Assembly: GCA_013407085.1 (NCBI GenBank)
Contig: JACCGJ010001842.1
Location: 1 to 64,000 of the forward strand
Direction of reading: 5' to 3'
DNA from: Atriophallophorus winterbourni
Lineage: Eukaryota; Platyhelminthes; Trematoda; Plagiorchiida; Microphallidae
Length of the DNA stretch: 64,000 nt
In this document: positions 47,561-60,800 of the stretch, in pieces
Layout: each line of letters begins with the position of its first letter
How positions within the stretch are numbered: position 1 is the stretch's first letter
Notes under the pieces: generated by a model
Database searches by the model: none
What the model saw: the letters and a program-made list of their open reading frames with translations, nothing else
What the model was told of the DNA's origin: nothing
Translations under genes and position numbers: made by a program

Positions 47561-48019
47561 TACTCCATCCATAAATTATTTTTGATTCTATTTAAGTGCG
47601 AAATGTTCCATTGTTAAAGCTTTGCAGGGCTCAATTGTGACTGAAATCCATATACTCATTATAATTTTAACGTTTTGAACACCCCATGATGCAAGGAATG
47701 TAAGCATTTTACGAACTCTGTAAAATTTTCAAATTGAATTTTCACTGTGCGGTGATGACGATAAAGATTCTAGATCCCAGATTCTGTGATTGAGAAGCAG
47801 CGAATAGCATCAAAATTCGCAGTATAAAATTACCATGTGGATAGTTCAACCAGGATATTGGATTTGCTGTAAATCAGTAAGACCGTAGGCATTAAAATTT
47901 ATTTGCATCTTTCTTGGTTTGGCTCACTTGTGAGATCTTCCGGTAAAATTTGTCACGAGTAGTATACATAAAAATAATGGAAATGGTGACGATAATCATT
48001 TCGTGAACGTGATATTACG

Positions 48020-48072
48020 ATGGGACTTTCGTGGGTGCTTTTAATGACGATTTTTTTCTATTATTTATCCGT
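48020..48072 (+). CDS. possible signal-peptide exon, unidentified
   Basis: ATG at 48020 begins MGLSWVLLMTIFFYYLS, hydrophobic from residue 3, ending at the donor GT/GTAAGT. No following exon could be joined. A chance occurrence is quite possible in AT-rich DNA. Confidence 0.2.
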
Positions 48073-48239
48073 GTAAGTGGTTTTCAGAATTTTGGTAACT
48101 ATGAATTCACTGAAAATCCCCTATGAGTTAAATCTATTAGCTTCAGTCGGATCAATTTTTGACCCTTGTCATAACATTGCTTGCTAGGTAACATTATATT
48201 TCAAACAGCGTATGCATCCATGATTAGTAAATCATTTGG

Positions 48240-48480
48240 ATGGAGTAAACTTCCAGAATATGCACCTCACAATGTCCAGCGTTCAAAGTGTTAGCTTCTG
48301 AATTCTATGGATGGGCTGCTTTTCAAATAGTTGCTGATCCACTTGCCGACATCTTTAGTAAGTTCTAGCTGCGGTCTTGCAAGCTAAATGATTTGGGGAC
48401 CTAAATCTTTCAGCCGATTGTAGCTTCTTGATTTATTTGGGTTTAGAGGATTTCAACCTTGGTGTTTAGAAAGAATGTTT
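48240..48480 (+). pseudogene. LINE reverse transcriptase N-terminal scrap
   Basis: EFYGWAAFQIVADPLADIFS then a SCKLNDLGT stretch corresponds to the block before the reverse transcriptase core (PLADIFxxS...LPxDWRTAIVxPIxK). Strongly decayed. Confidence 0.5.
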
Positions 48481-51120
48481 TTTCCGAAAATGCAAAAGCT
48501 TTTTAAGCGATAAATATTTGACTCCTAACTTTCAGCAGATTTATATTTACATCTACATTTATTTACTTTTATAGAGTTAGTCCAACGAGACAAAACCAAA
48601 TTTATTCCTTATAGCTTACTGAGAGTCATGTTTCTGCATTAATACACTGCTGAAATCATTTAATCTACTGTGAAAAAATTTCAATTTTCAAAATATAACG
48701 TAACGCTTTTGTATTATACAGAGTAATCTAGAAATCTGAATCATTTTAACTAGTTCGTTTGATTAATGTGAGGAATCACACAAATGATTCCCTGCACACT
48801 CCATCTCAAAGCATATAAACTTTGATCTAATCATTCTTTATTTAGGAAAAAATAATTTTCTAAGTAATCACTGAATGTCGTTCTGCATTCTTCTCACGTG
48901 ATTCTCTGGGTAAAACGTTGACTTCCGTGGATTCCAATTGCTGATTATTTGCCACTTCATGCATATTAAGCAACATGTGATCAAGGCTTGAAAATTTCAG
49001 CTTGATAATTTAACCCAGATAGATACTTTTTTGAATTGACTAGCGTAACGTCAGTGCAGTACGGACATTCAAGGAATCAACATCATGTATCAAACCTTTA
49101 GAGGACTAAATCAATGTGATTGACGATTGGGTGCTGTTCATGCTTGCTATCACGATCTAACGGAAATTGTGCTGACTTGGAATCGAGAATATCTCACAGA
49201 TTGACGTGTCAAATTTTGCGCTATAACACTTTCGTTGAATAGATGCAAGAGTCGAATTTCTCTTACTGTTGTACTTGTACTTCTCTCGGTGTTGCGAAAG
49301 ACGGTCCGTAATATCACTCCCGTATTTTTTATTCGCTTTGGTGATGATGGACAAAATCCAAGGTGCACTTTATCTTTCGTCACATGCAAACGTTTCACCA
49401 TCTAATTCTCGAAAGTGAAAGCTGCAAAATCACGCCTTCACACTTATCAATTTGGTATGAAAGATCTCATCCGCGCGTCTTCCATGCCTCTTGATATCGT
49501 GTAACCCGAATCTATCATACCAATGCCAAACTCATTTTATTAAAGCTTGTTGTATCCTGGATAGGAAGTAATATACTATCATGTGATATCTTCGCAGATC
49601 CTTGATGTCATATTTCATTATATGATCGCTGAGAAGCGGTTCTAGGTTTCTTCCCTAGAAGACATATATCTTCAATGCGCTATGCAAGATCAACACTCTT
49701 CAAGAAATCATTTGCATAAAGACAGCCAACTGGGACCCTCATGGTTAGATGCTCTCTATGTAATATTTAAGTGACACAAATTATGCTAGTGGAACCTACA
49801 AACGAAGAGCTTTCCGATTATCAGCATGGCACCAATAATGATATATATGATATATATGATATATATATATGATATATATAATGATATAATGACACCAGGT
49901 CATTCTAGGCTACATGGCGCTGCTTTTTCTAATAGCAATTACGTTGTCCAAACTACATCAGCCCCTTTCCTCCAGCTATCGATTGAATCAAGATTCACCC
50001 GTTGAGGGCAACTTTTCCAAATTTAATCACAACAACCTCAACACAATAGCTTACTAATTGGTCTAGGTTTTTCATGCTAATACCAAAGACCATAACACAC
50101 CTATATCTCATGAGTGAATTTCACTATCGTGTCTGAAAAATTTGCGCATTAATTTTCTATTATTGTTACAGCAAGTCAGCAGTCAACATTTCTTGACTGA
50201 ACGATGTATTATGCTGCATTATGCAGCAGGGCATAAAAACGCGCGTTGCGCAATATTTGCTACACATAATGACATTTTATGTCGTAACGATTTTATTAAG
50301 TAAGGCCATGCTGCATTGTACAAGCTGGCCAGGTTATATATTACAGATTCTAGAACAATGACTTCTGAAACTAGCACAACAAGACATCAAAGAGAATATA
50401 AAGCTCATTACGTTCGATACATTAAATTCCCCTTGCTGACATTCTCGTTATTGAATGTCACGTTGTGCGTTAAAGATGTCGCAAGACCGTGTGCAGTTAC
50501 GGTGATTCTTCGTAAGATTCAGAGGCGTATGTGACTGAACTAATTTTATACTCGTTTTATTCTAAACATGTATGTTTCGTGAAGCGTAATATCTTCATAA
50601 TTGTGTTTACGGATCTTTGCACGTTAATGATGTAGCATTTTTTTCGCAGCTGCTGCTACGGGTGGTTATACGAAACGACAAGGATGTTGCAATGACCAGC
50701 GGAATTAAGTTTCTTTAGCCACCGCAAATTCGGTAAATATTCTGCTCAATCTGCTTCTCAAAACATTTGCACACTGCCAACAGCATTCTCATGTCTGCAG
50801 TAATTACAGACTAGAAATCATTCCAGACATCAGATTTGGTTTCCCACACATTCATCTATCAATAAAAAGTGTAAAATTTTGTACTTTTATTCATAAATTA
50901 TTGTTGCAATGCGTACGCTACAGAGATTTAACTAACATGAATACCGTTCGTTTCTTCTCATACCTAATAAATAGACAACGCAGGAAACTGGTGGTGAATA
51001 AAGTCATTCTTCTTCTTATTGGGTCTAATGGGCCATATGCAACTCGGGATATTTACTGACAATAAAGCATGGCACAACGAAATAATGCTTCAGCGCTCCT
51101 TTAACCTGTTTTTCTAACTC
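48481..51120. other. upstream region of the ATM-like gene
   Basis: No exon recognised. Contains the AT-rich repeat at 49837-49888 and the TTC-tail scrap near 51010. No promoter motif was identified. Confidence 0.4.
49837..49888. repeat. ATATATGAT-type tandem repeat
   Basis: Imperfect repeats of ATATATG and GATATATA over about 50 bases. Confidence 0.9.
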
Positions 51121-51127
51121 CCTCTAG
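51108..51127 (+). promoter_or_regulatory. strong splice acceptor three bases before the ATM-like start codon
   Basis: A pyrimidine-rich tract (CCTGTTTTTCTAACTCCCTC) runs into TAG at 51125-51127, followed by GCC and ATG. The TAG is also an in-frame stop, which fixes the start codon. An acceptor this close to the ATG fits either spliced-leader addition or a 5' UTR intron. Confidence 0.5.
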
Positions 51128-51130
51128 GCC

Positions 51131-51859
51131 ATGAATTTATCTGATCTTTCTCGCAAACTTGATGATTTTGCTGGATGTGGCAGGCGTGATCGGAAAGTCA
51201 AGTTATTATCCGTTCAAAATTTGCTGTCAAATCCCAAAATTCGTTTTGCTCTGGATCAAAACGATGAGCGACTATACCTTGACGAGAAACATCGTGTAAT
51301 TGGTTGGAATGCAGTCCTACGGGTATGTCACTTCGGAGCCACATAGTCAACTTACTTAAGTGCATTTTATCCGTTTTAATGGATGAAATCCATGCTCTTG
51401 GTCGCATAGCGAGTGATTTAAAACGGATCAACGAAATTTCTCCCTACTTCAAACTCCTCCATACTGTGCTCATACATGGCTCACATGGTAATGTTTTTTC
51501 GTTTTCATTTCTAGGGAATAATCCACTCGATGTTGGTGAATTTTTCAGCTGTTCCTTGGAAGAATTGAATAATGCCAACGTCACATTTACCCAAAGATTT
51601 TTCTTTACCAACATGCAGGTTTTGCTTCAAAGTAGTACACCATATTCGTTATGCCTAAAGGAAAAACAGTGGATTGGTATATTGCCACATTTCTGTTATC
51701 TTTTGTTTAAGACTTAGTATTATGGTGCTGCAAAGACTTGAAAGAGCAATGTAAATACCAGTCAGCACACATGCTCGCTCTAATCATCTCTACACGCGGT
51801 TCCGTTACCGAACTACCGTTTTCTGAGATCACGCATTCTCTGCTTCAGTTACTGCAAAG
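51131..51859 (+). CDS. ATM: ATM-like exons 1-3, TAN-motif region
   Basis: Exon 1 (51131-51322) encodes 64 residues with RRDRKVKLLSVQNLL, resembling the Tel1/ATM N-terminal motif (ERKKEVEKFKRLI in human), and RVIGWNAVLR, resembling LNWDAVFRFL. Intron 1 is 38 bases. Exon 2 (51361-51676) has DLKRINEISPYFKLLH, cf. KKMQEISSLVKYFIK, and VLLQSS...LKEKQWI, cf. ILLKDI...ISQQQWL. Intron 2 is 41 bases. Exon 3 (51718-51859) has VLWCCKDLKEQCKYQSAHML, cf. [20 protein letters not shown], and ITHSLLQLLQ, cf. LNHILAALTIFLK. The splice at 51676/51718 removes an in-frame TAG, which supports the intron. A further possible 27-base intron lies in exon 2 at 51488-51514. Confidence 0.75.
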
Positions 51860-54800
51860 GTAAAAATGTGATATTGTAATGAAGGTATTTTAGTATTGTA
51901 TGCTTTTTATCACACCACTAAGCATTATTTTGACAGTCGCATTTATGAAATAAAATTGTTCTTCGATACACAGGCACCCATTGAGTATTTTTAGCAATCA
52001 CGTAGATTGTGAAAATATAACCAGATTATAGTGAAAAACAAATACCTGTACAATATCATAATATGTGCGTATATAACACGTATGATATGAAAGCACAAGC
52101 CTGATTCAGGCAAAGTGCCCCACAGTCACAGACTGCATGTGGGCTGAGATACTGTCAGGTTACGCAGGCCTAAACAGATATGAGAAACGAAAATTAAACA
52201 GAAATAGAAATGACAGTGAGATTCCAGCCTGTTTTCGCAAGCATCTCACTGTAGGCGGCAACTCAGTTTAGCACGGTTTGCTTCACAGCACAAAATTTCT
52301 GCGCAATTGCACCTCTGTGCAAGACTTAATATGACACAGAGTGAAGAAAAGTTGGTCTGAAAAGTGTGTTTGAGTAAACTTTCATTTTCAAGGGCGTATG
52401 TATAACTCAAGCGCTGATGGTTTTATGAGTACTATTCAAAATGAATGTTCATGACTTCTCCTTAAAAGTCTTTTCACCCAGTGACGACACAATACCTGAC
52501 GGTGAAATTTTCCTGATAAAACATACACGGACAGAATAAAAGTTCCGATGGGAATGTGCTATTTGGATGATAAGATTTTGTATGTGGGTCGTGCGACTGA
52601 AACCAATTTAAAATAGATGCCTAAGTAGTTGGGACGCCGTTTGAATTATCCTCTAGGTTAGAATTACTTCACCTCGGATGCTCCTGCATTCGAGATTGCA
52701 CAATCCCTGGTTAGACAATCGCTGCTCGAAGGGTAGTATATCCAATCCGGTAACCGTTTCAGTTACCTCATGCTAACTGCTCTCTAGTATCGAGATCTGT
52801 TTATCCAACCATAGTGCACAAACTTGCGCTTCATAGTGCGCCATTAGTGGTACGTATGTTCTGAGTATCATTTCAATTGAGTCCAACGAGGAAAGTCCGA
52901 AAATGTGATTATGCTGCATACCTGCTTATAGATGCCCTCGCACTGCATACTGTTTTCCAGTCTTCCGCATACCCAGATGCCATAATATTTCTCTGGTGTA
53001 CCCTACATATGCGTTCGACTGCCAAGTGCCTATGAGAACGAGAAAAGTTTTCCAACCTGTAAAATCTTGCACTTGCGGAAGTTGATTCACAGGATGTTGT
53101 GAATTGACCTCTGATGCGTATTACAACCACCGTCTTCTGCGATACTTGAAAGGATTGCTAGTAAAACCGACAGACAATATTTGTAAAAGCGGTTTGTTTG
53201 CCTCTGCTGAGCTACGAGTTTTGTTCAAACTATGCATCATTTGTCTTCGAGTATTCGTATTCGCCGCCAACAATATTTTTTTGTTAGCAAACACTATCTA
53301 AAATTCAATTGTGCTATTCGTAAAACTATTTCTGATGGTGAATTTGGAAGCGAGAAGCTGCTCACACGAGTACTAGTATGCTGTTAGTTGTGGAATTTAG
53401 ATTTGAGCTTATTCTAAATTAATCATGGTTTCCACGCCGAATTTGTACATGTATGATCGAAGAGAGCTGGACTCTGACTTTGTTATATAACTGAGTATTC
53501 TCAATAATATCCGCGCTGCGGTTGAAAGCACGTGACTGTAGAGTGACTGTTTATGTGAATCCGGTAGGCTATTACACAAGCTATCTCGCATAAGGAACTT
53601 CGCTTTACTCCGTTTTCCAATCCCGAGCATACAATTGAGGAAGTGCGAAGTGCACTAGAGATGAGTATTAATCACGAGCTTTCGAATTGTACGCAAAACA
53701 CCACCCTCCTACACAACACAGGAGCACGAAGCCCCCGATAAGACCGACGACAATAGCAAATCCATTGTAATTCGTATTTCTGGAACACTGCTTTTGAACG
53801 TTTCGAGTGACAACATTTTCGGAATCATCAGAAGATGGAGAACGTCAACCGCAATCGAACGATATACAATTCGTCTTTGTCAGTTAAACGCGCCATGTGT
53901 GGTAGAGGGCTTCAACCCTACCGGTTTCAGGACAGTGTTGTGGTTGTTTGGTTTGCCTAAATTAGATTACCGTTTTTATATTATTTGTCTTGTGCGCAAT
54001 AAACGCCTTTGACCAATCGGCGTTCTCTTGTGTTGTGGGACTCATGAGTGAGTGACAAGAACAGGTAGCTTCAGTCTTTACACTACAGAGCCTTTTATTG
54101 TCTTTTGTGCTTTTTGTCAGAAATGTTTATACGATTGTAACTGTGTTATACGTCTGTGATCCATTAAACGCGTGTATATCATCCTACCTTACGCATATCC
54201 AGTGAAGCTGACGCCAACCTGTCTAGTCAGGTTACCAGTTTGAGGAATGTGATAGCGATTACCAGTTTAAGAAACCTGTTTCTACTCATCAGGTCTACAG
54301 GCGGTGGACGGCAACGCATTAGTATGGTGACCCGTGAAACAGCTTGTTCGCTAATTTTTAAGATTCAAAGACGCTTTCCTGTTTTTCTAATCACTTTTGG
54401 TTATCCTAGTATTGGTGCTGTTAAACTAAAGAGCTGTTTTGGTGTTGATGGTGATAAATTAACATCTCAATGGGCGCTGTATTGTCATCAACACAAGTCA
54501 TTATCGCACCGAGTTTTAAACGGCGTGTGTATCCTCCTAATAGGGTTGATAGTTTCGTTTCTTCGTCATCTGGCTCGGTGAGTAATTCATTGAAAACTGG
54601 AGACAAGCTGTTTTCTTTGTACTCAGTATGCATTATGTATTATTAGCTCATGCATATATGTTAAGTATACCTAGCATTTGTATTTGATGTTTAACGTTTC
54701 AGCTTACATGCTGCCAACAACTCCTCCGATAACCATGTTTTTATCAACAATTTTGCGTGGGCACTCCACATCGTGCGATGGATGTTGTTTCACGTTCATG

Positions 54801-57800
54801 TCACCTCTGCTGATTGGCTGGCAGTGTGTAACGTACTCAATGAGCAGCTGCCCAATTGGTTACAGTTTCTTGCTACCCAGCGGTCTTTCGCTTCTAAGAT
54901 ATCTGTTAGTGATCTTGAAGAAATTGCTGATCCTGATGCTTCACCTCCGCTAGTAAGTATGCATTTGTGTTTGGAGCGATCATATTCTGCTACAAATACA
55001 TCATTGTCATTCATTTTTTCTTCGACTATTGTTTTATACCGTATATTCTGCTTCAAAAGCTTTCTCAACTGTCTATCTCTTAAGGCCCATCTTGCCTTTT
55101 CTTGCTCATAAATGATCTCCACCCTCATCAGACGGAATACCTCATGCTGTCTAGCTATTGATATCAAGTGTTAGATGCTGAAAAGTACGACAATCGTAGA
55201 GACTGTATTTACCGAATTGCCGTCAGGCATAACAAAGGCTAGATTACTTGTAATTTACACGTTTGTTTTCCTAACCTAATTCTTCACCAAACATAGATGT
55301 AAAACAGGTAAGGATATTTATTTAGAATCTGACTGTTATATCATCACACAATCTCCTATGTGTGGTACTACCACTTCTGGCTCACGCTGTTCACCCAATA
55401 GAAGGCGATGAACGGTGTAGTTCTGTCCCCTTTGTTGAGCGGTACTATAGAGTTTTCACCTGGTCATTGTGCTTGCTAGACACAGGTAACTATACTAAAT
55501 TGTTCACGCTCTGGTATTGAGCTGCGTGCGGGAACACTGCCATTTCCCTCTTATGCTGATCTAGACCTGGGAAACATGAGAGTATCTTAGCTCGGGTGTA
55601 GCCTGACTTTGACCAGATTCAGATTTGTTATTTCGAACGAATTACGAGATACCGGGATTTCTAGTAAACCTTGTCCAAAAAAGTTCGGCTACGGCATTTC
55701 GTATTAAACTAGATCATATATCAATGTTTAGCAATCACGACGGACAAAAATCATCGTTCAGTTGACAAATTGTAACCCAATAAGCAGACATAGATTTGTT
55801 GTGTACTCCGATGATGGTAGATTGTCTGGGCGCAATTGTTTGCTTGCGTTGAGTGATGCTATAACATTTTGTTAGTTCGCACACATTCAAGTTTACTGTA
55901 TTTCGAGTTTTAACGGAGTAATTCTGAGTTTATCCTGCCCAAACGTTTATCAGATTTTCGCGATCTTCAAAATGTTTTCTGTTTAACCACTAAATTTTCA
56001 TCAACTTTACCAATGTATTTGTTCATAAGTCTGGATCCAGCCAAAGTTCTGGACGGCCATCGATCACACATGGGCTACGATATTCTCAGGTTTCTGAACC
56101 GATATCGATGAAAAAGGAAAACGTTGCTGTGACTACAGCATGTCTTTGTTTGCAGTTGACTATACTACGGTGTTACTTGTGCCGTACAAAATTTCTACAC
56201 ATGCAGAATGTCACTATAAATTAGAACAGAAACATCTTGTCATTGAGATCAGTGCATTGGTTGAAACAGTTTGAACATTTGGTCTCTCTGTTTCCTTTAT
56301 TTTCACACTTGTTCCAATTTCTCTAATTATCCTCTTCTTTCACAGTTACTTCCAGATCCTTGGTCTGTCGATTCCAACTACGGATTGAACGATCTCGCTC
56401 CACGGTTTTCGATTCTCGAAAGTAGTGAATCGTCCGATGCAAGTGAATCACACATTGAACATACTAGGCTTCCACCACAACTATTCAAACCTTTGATTAA
56501 CCCTTTGACTTGCTTTATGGTCGAGCCACCCCCTAGCTTGTGCCAGTCCCCTTTGTTTCGCCGTGCTTTACCCACTGCTGAATCCATCGATCTGTATGAA
56601 GAATTATTCTCCCTTTGGCGTTGGTCGGTCGTTTTCCATTACCAATACCCTCATTTGTTCGACAAACCTGCTGATGTCCCGGTCTCCACAACTTCAGTCG
56701 CGTTAGAATACCTGACCAACGAATGGAATGCTGTGATCGTGCGTTTTGGATTTTTGAATGAGGCTTCACGCTGGAAATCTGTTCGTTCTCTTAGGAGCTT
56801 CTTCGGTCTATTCGCTGCAGTATTGCTGGTGGCCTTTCGTGATTGTTTAACTGAAAGCATTTGCTTACATGTGAGTTTGATCTGTCTATCCTGTTTACTT
56901 ACATCCCAATGTTGATTCCTATGGTTGTGTTAAATTAACGTGTTACTCAAGTCTTCCATTTGTTTGCTCTTGTCAGGTTTCGCTCAGTGAATATTGCTGT
57001 GGCAAGCACCGTTCACTCATTTGAAAATAGTGGTGTAATTCATAGCTTGAAATTTTCTATTGTGATTAGGTCTGGTATCCGAGTTGCCCTTTTGTTAACA
57101 CCGGCATGTATGTCCCTGTGTATCCAGGCATCGAAATGGCGAATAATCGGGCACCTGGTTGCTGAAGGACACTCAATTTACGATCTAATATTTGTTAGTG
57201 GTGTTTGCGTTATACGTGAATATGTTTTTGTAATTTTACAGGCCTCAATTGAATTATATCTCAATAGTTACCCCTGTTTGGTACACGATGCACAATCTAA
57301 GTGATTTTCATGCCAACCCAACTATCCGGTGTTTTTTGTTGCTCTCCGTAACTCCCCTTTTGTACTGTATCCCACCAAACAGCCACACTGCGTTCACTGC
57401 CAAATGGAACGCTTTCTCGATATCCCGACGCAGACCAATGATCAACCGTCTCCGAAACGTTCGCGTCTCTCGGAAAGCCGCCAGAATGTGGTGCATCACA
57501 GGGAATCGATCTGGCGCATCGTTCTCCGTCTTGTCGCGATGCCAAGTAAAGGTGGCTGCTTGTGGTATGTTCCCAGTGTTTAAATTCTTCTGGTATGCCT
57601 CATCTGCTTCTTTTTTATCATTCATACTGCGAGCGTTTTTTATCGCTACTTTTCTTTATTATAATATCTTATAGGTAACATCCAGATTCATAACATGATG
57701 CCCGAAGAGATACATTATTTCCAATTGACGGTTGCTCACATTTCTTTAACTGGTTGGTGTTCAACTTGTGTTCGCCGAGCTTGCGTTGTTGTTCTTGGAC

Positions 57801-60800
57801 GTTTCGTCATCTTTAACTGATTCCAGTTCCTAGCAGCTCCATATCGGTTCAATAAACGAAGCTTACGTAGTATAGACAGAAAATCTCAAAAAGTAGGCTC
57901 TGTTCAGTCACAGCACATTGTAGATCATATATACGTATTGAATGACATGCTTCTGTTTAGGCGAAATCACGATCCCACATCAAATGTGTTACTCTCAGAT
58001 TGCTCACGTGTAGACAGTTGTTGTTGTTGGCCTCCTTCGGTCGATGTCGACCGTGGATGTACGTCACAAACGCGTGAATGTTCAAGTTTTGCAGCTTTTT
58101 TGTAGACAGTGATGGGAATAAAAATGACACAGTGTCTCCAGTGTGTTTTGGCATGCAGCTGATTACCGGTGTAAAATCAATTCTACACGATATTAACGCA
58201 GTACAGAATTAATGCAGAGATAATATATCTCGTTTTTCAAGGTTTGGTTTTGCATCATCGATAATTATTTCTCACGTGTAGTCTATGTCTTTGCCTGGAT
58301 CTTGGTTGTGCTTTCATACACATACACAAATACGGTACTTTTGTGCTGTGTGGCTAACACCATGCTAAATTGATTGGCTACCGGTAGTGAGCGGTATGCT
58401 GAAATACGCTGTAGTCTCACTACCTTTTTTCTATTTTCTATCTCATATCTGTTTTGGCGTGGGCAACCTGGCGGTATCTGAGCCCAAGTACAGTCCCTGA
58501 ATGTTCGACACTTTGCCTCGACCAGGCTTGTGCTTTTATACATATGCATACATACATACGTTATGTTTAGCCTCGTTAAAAAGATTCATATTTGCACGCT
58601 TTTCTATCACGCCTCACGAACGGTTTCGTGCAGTTTGCAGTCATCAGGTAGAGACGACGATCGGGATCCGTATACCTTGAAACAATAGAAAATGGTAAAC
58701 ATTTCCATTTCCTGTTCTTTTTCTTCCTCGTATCTGTCTAGGCCTGGGCAACCTGACAGTATCTTAGCCCACGTGCAGTCTGTGATTGTGCGNNNNNNNN
58801 NNNNNNNNNNNNNNNNNNNNNNNNNNNNNNNNNNNNNNNNNNNNNNNNNNNNNNNNNNNNNNNNNNNNNNNNNNNNNNNNNNNNNNNNNNNNNNNNNNNN
58901 NNNNNNNNNNNNNNNNNNNNNNNNNNNNNNNNNNNNNNNNNNNNNNNNNNNNNNNNNNNNNNNNNNNNNNNNNNNNNNNNNNNNNNNNNNNNNNNNNNNN
59001 NNNNNNNNNNNNNNNNNNNNNNNNNNNNNNNNNNNNNNNNNNNNNNNNNNNNNNNNNNNNNNNNNNNNNNNNNNNNNNNNNNNNNNNNNNNNNNNNNNNN
59101 NNNNNNNNNNNNNNNNNNNNNNNNNNNNNNNNNNNNNNNNNNNNNNNNNNNNNNNNNNNNNNNNNNNNNNNNNNNNNNNNNNNNNNNNNNNNNNNNNNNN
59201 NNNNNNNNNNNNNNNNNNNNNNNNNNNNNNNNNNNNNNNNNNNNNNNNNNNNNNNNNNNNNNNNNNNNNNNNNNNNNNNNNNNNNNNNNNNNNNNNNNNN
59301 NNNNNNNNNNNNNNNNNNNNNNNNNNNNNNNNNNNNNNNNNNNNNNNNNNNNNNNNNNNNNNNNNNNNNNNNNNNNNNNNNNNNNNNNNNNNNNNNNNNN
59401 NNNNNNNNNNNNNNNNNNNNNNNNNNNNNNNNNNNNNNNNNNNNNNNNNNNNNNNNNNNNNNNNNNNNNNNNNNNNNNNNNNNNNNNNNNNNNNNNNNNN
59501 NNNNNNNNNNNNNNNNNNNNNNNNNNNNNNNNNNNNNNNNNNNNNNNNNNNNNNNNNNNNNNNNNNNNNNNNNNNNNNNNNNNNNNNNNNNNNNNNNNNN
59601 NNNNNNNNNNNNNNNNNNNNNNNNNNNNNNNNNNNNNNNNNNNNNNNNNNNNNNNNNNNNNNNNNNNNNNNNNNNNNNNNNNNNNNNNNNNNNNNNNNNN
59701 NNNNNNNNNNNNNNNNNNNNNNNNNNNNNNNNNNNNNNNNNNNNNNNNNNNNNNNNNNNNNNNNNNNNNNNNNNNNNNNNNNNNNNNNNNNNGCTCCTTC
59801 CGTCACACGTTTCCGTTAGAAAATCGTGAGTTTCAAGCGTTTTTTTCCGATGTTTTCGCCGTGCGTGCTCTTGCTCTTTCATTAAGACTTAGAGTTTCCT
59901 TTTTTTAATTTGTGACACCAACCACTGGAATTGATATCTCATCCATTTTATATTGTAGGGTCCTTGATCACGAATGTTTTCTCGTTGCGCTGAATAGCTG
60001 TACAGCTCTTTTACTCTATGCATTGCAAATGCCCCGGGCTCATAATACGTGTATTCTGTGCGCTCCATCTATCGCCTCTATCAAGGAATGTTGGACGATT
60101 GCTTTGAAGTAAGTACGCTATATTCTTGACAATTCTTTCACATATTTATCGACTATTTACTTTTAGATCGATTTCGTGGATTAGTCGCTCAGCCTGTTCT
60201 GATATTTGTTTAGACCTGCCACGAGTGTTTAATATGCACTATTACCTGTTGCTAGAATAACATTTTTTTCTTTCCATTCTTTGCTTGAAGAATATCAAGT
60301 AACAGATACTATACTAGCCACACCCCATTAGAATATTTATTGGATCTTATGGCCACTCCGTACCGCATAATGAATGCGTCAACTAATAAAAGTGAAACCT
60401 GTAACAGTAACCACGGAAACGAACTAAATCAATGTACCTTTTATTTGAGCAGCGCCTATCATCGGTTGTGTGCCATAAATCACTTTATTTGTATGCTTTT
60501 TCACGCTGGAGTCTCACTACCATTTCTGTTTTATTTCTGTTTAGTCCTAGGCAATCTGACAGTGTCTTAGCCCATGTGCAGTCTCTGGTTGTGCGGCACT
60601 TTGCCTGAATCTGGCTTGTGCTTTCATACATACACACATGCATGCTTTTTATCTGGTGTCCTCCGCGTTTCAGAAATACCCTCGGTTCTATAACTGGTGG
60701 CAACCGTTTTCATGTGGACGAGACGAAGAGCGTCATGCTGTCCAAATCTCGAATTGGAACTTTGGATCGCTTGGCCTATGACCTCCTGTTACACATCGCA

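Noticed and set aside
54240..54409. Upstream extension of the open frame containing ATM-like exon 4
   Set aside because: The acceptor at 54409 and homology begin later; the earlier codons are intron.
58607..59882. Four open frames of 347-399 codons around 58.6-59.9 kb
   Set aside because: They are almost wholly made of N; only short ends are real sequence and those are repeat DNA.
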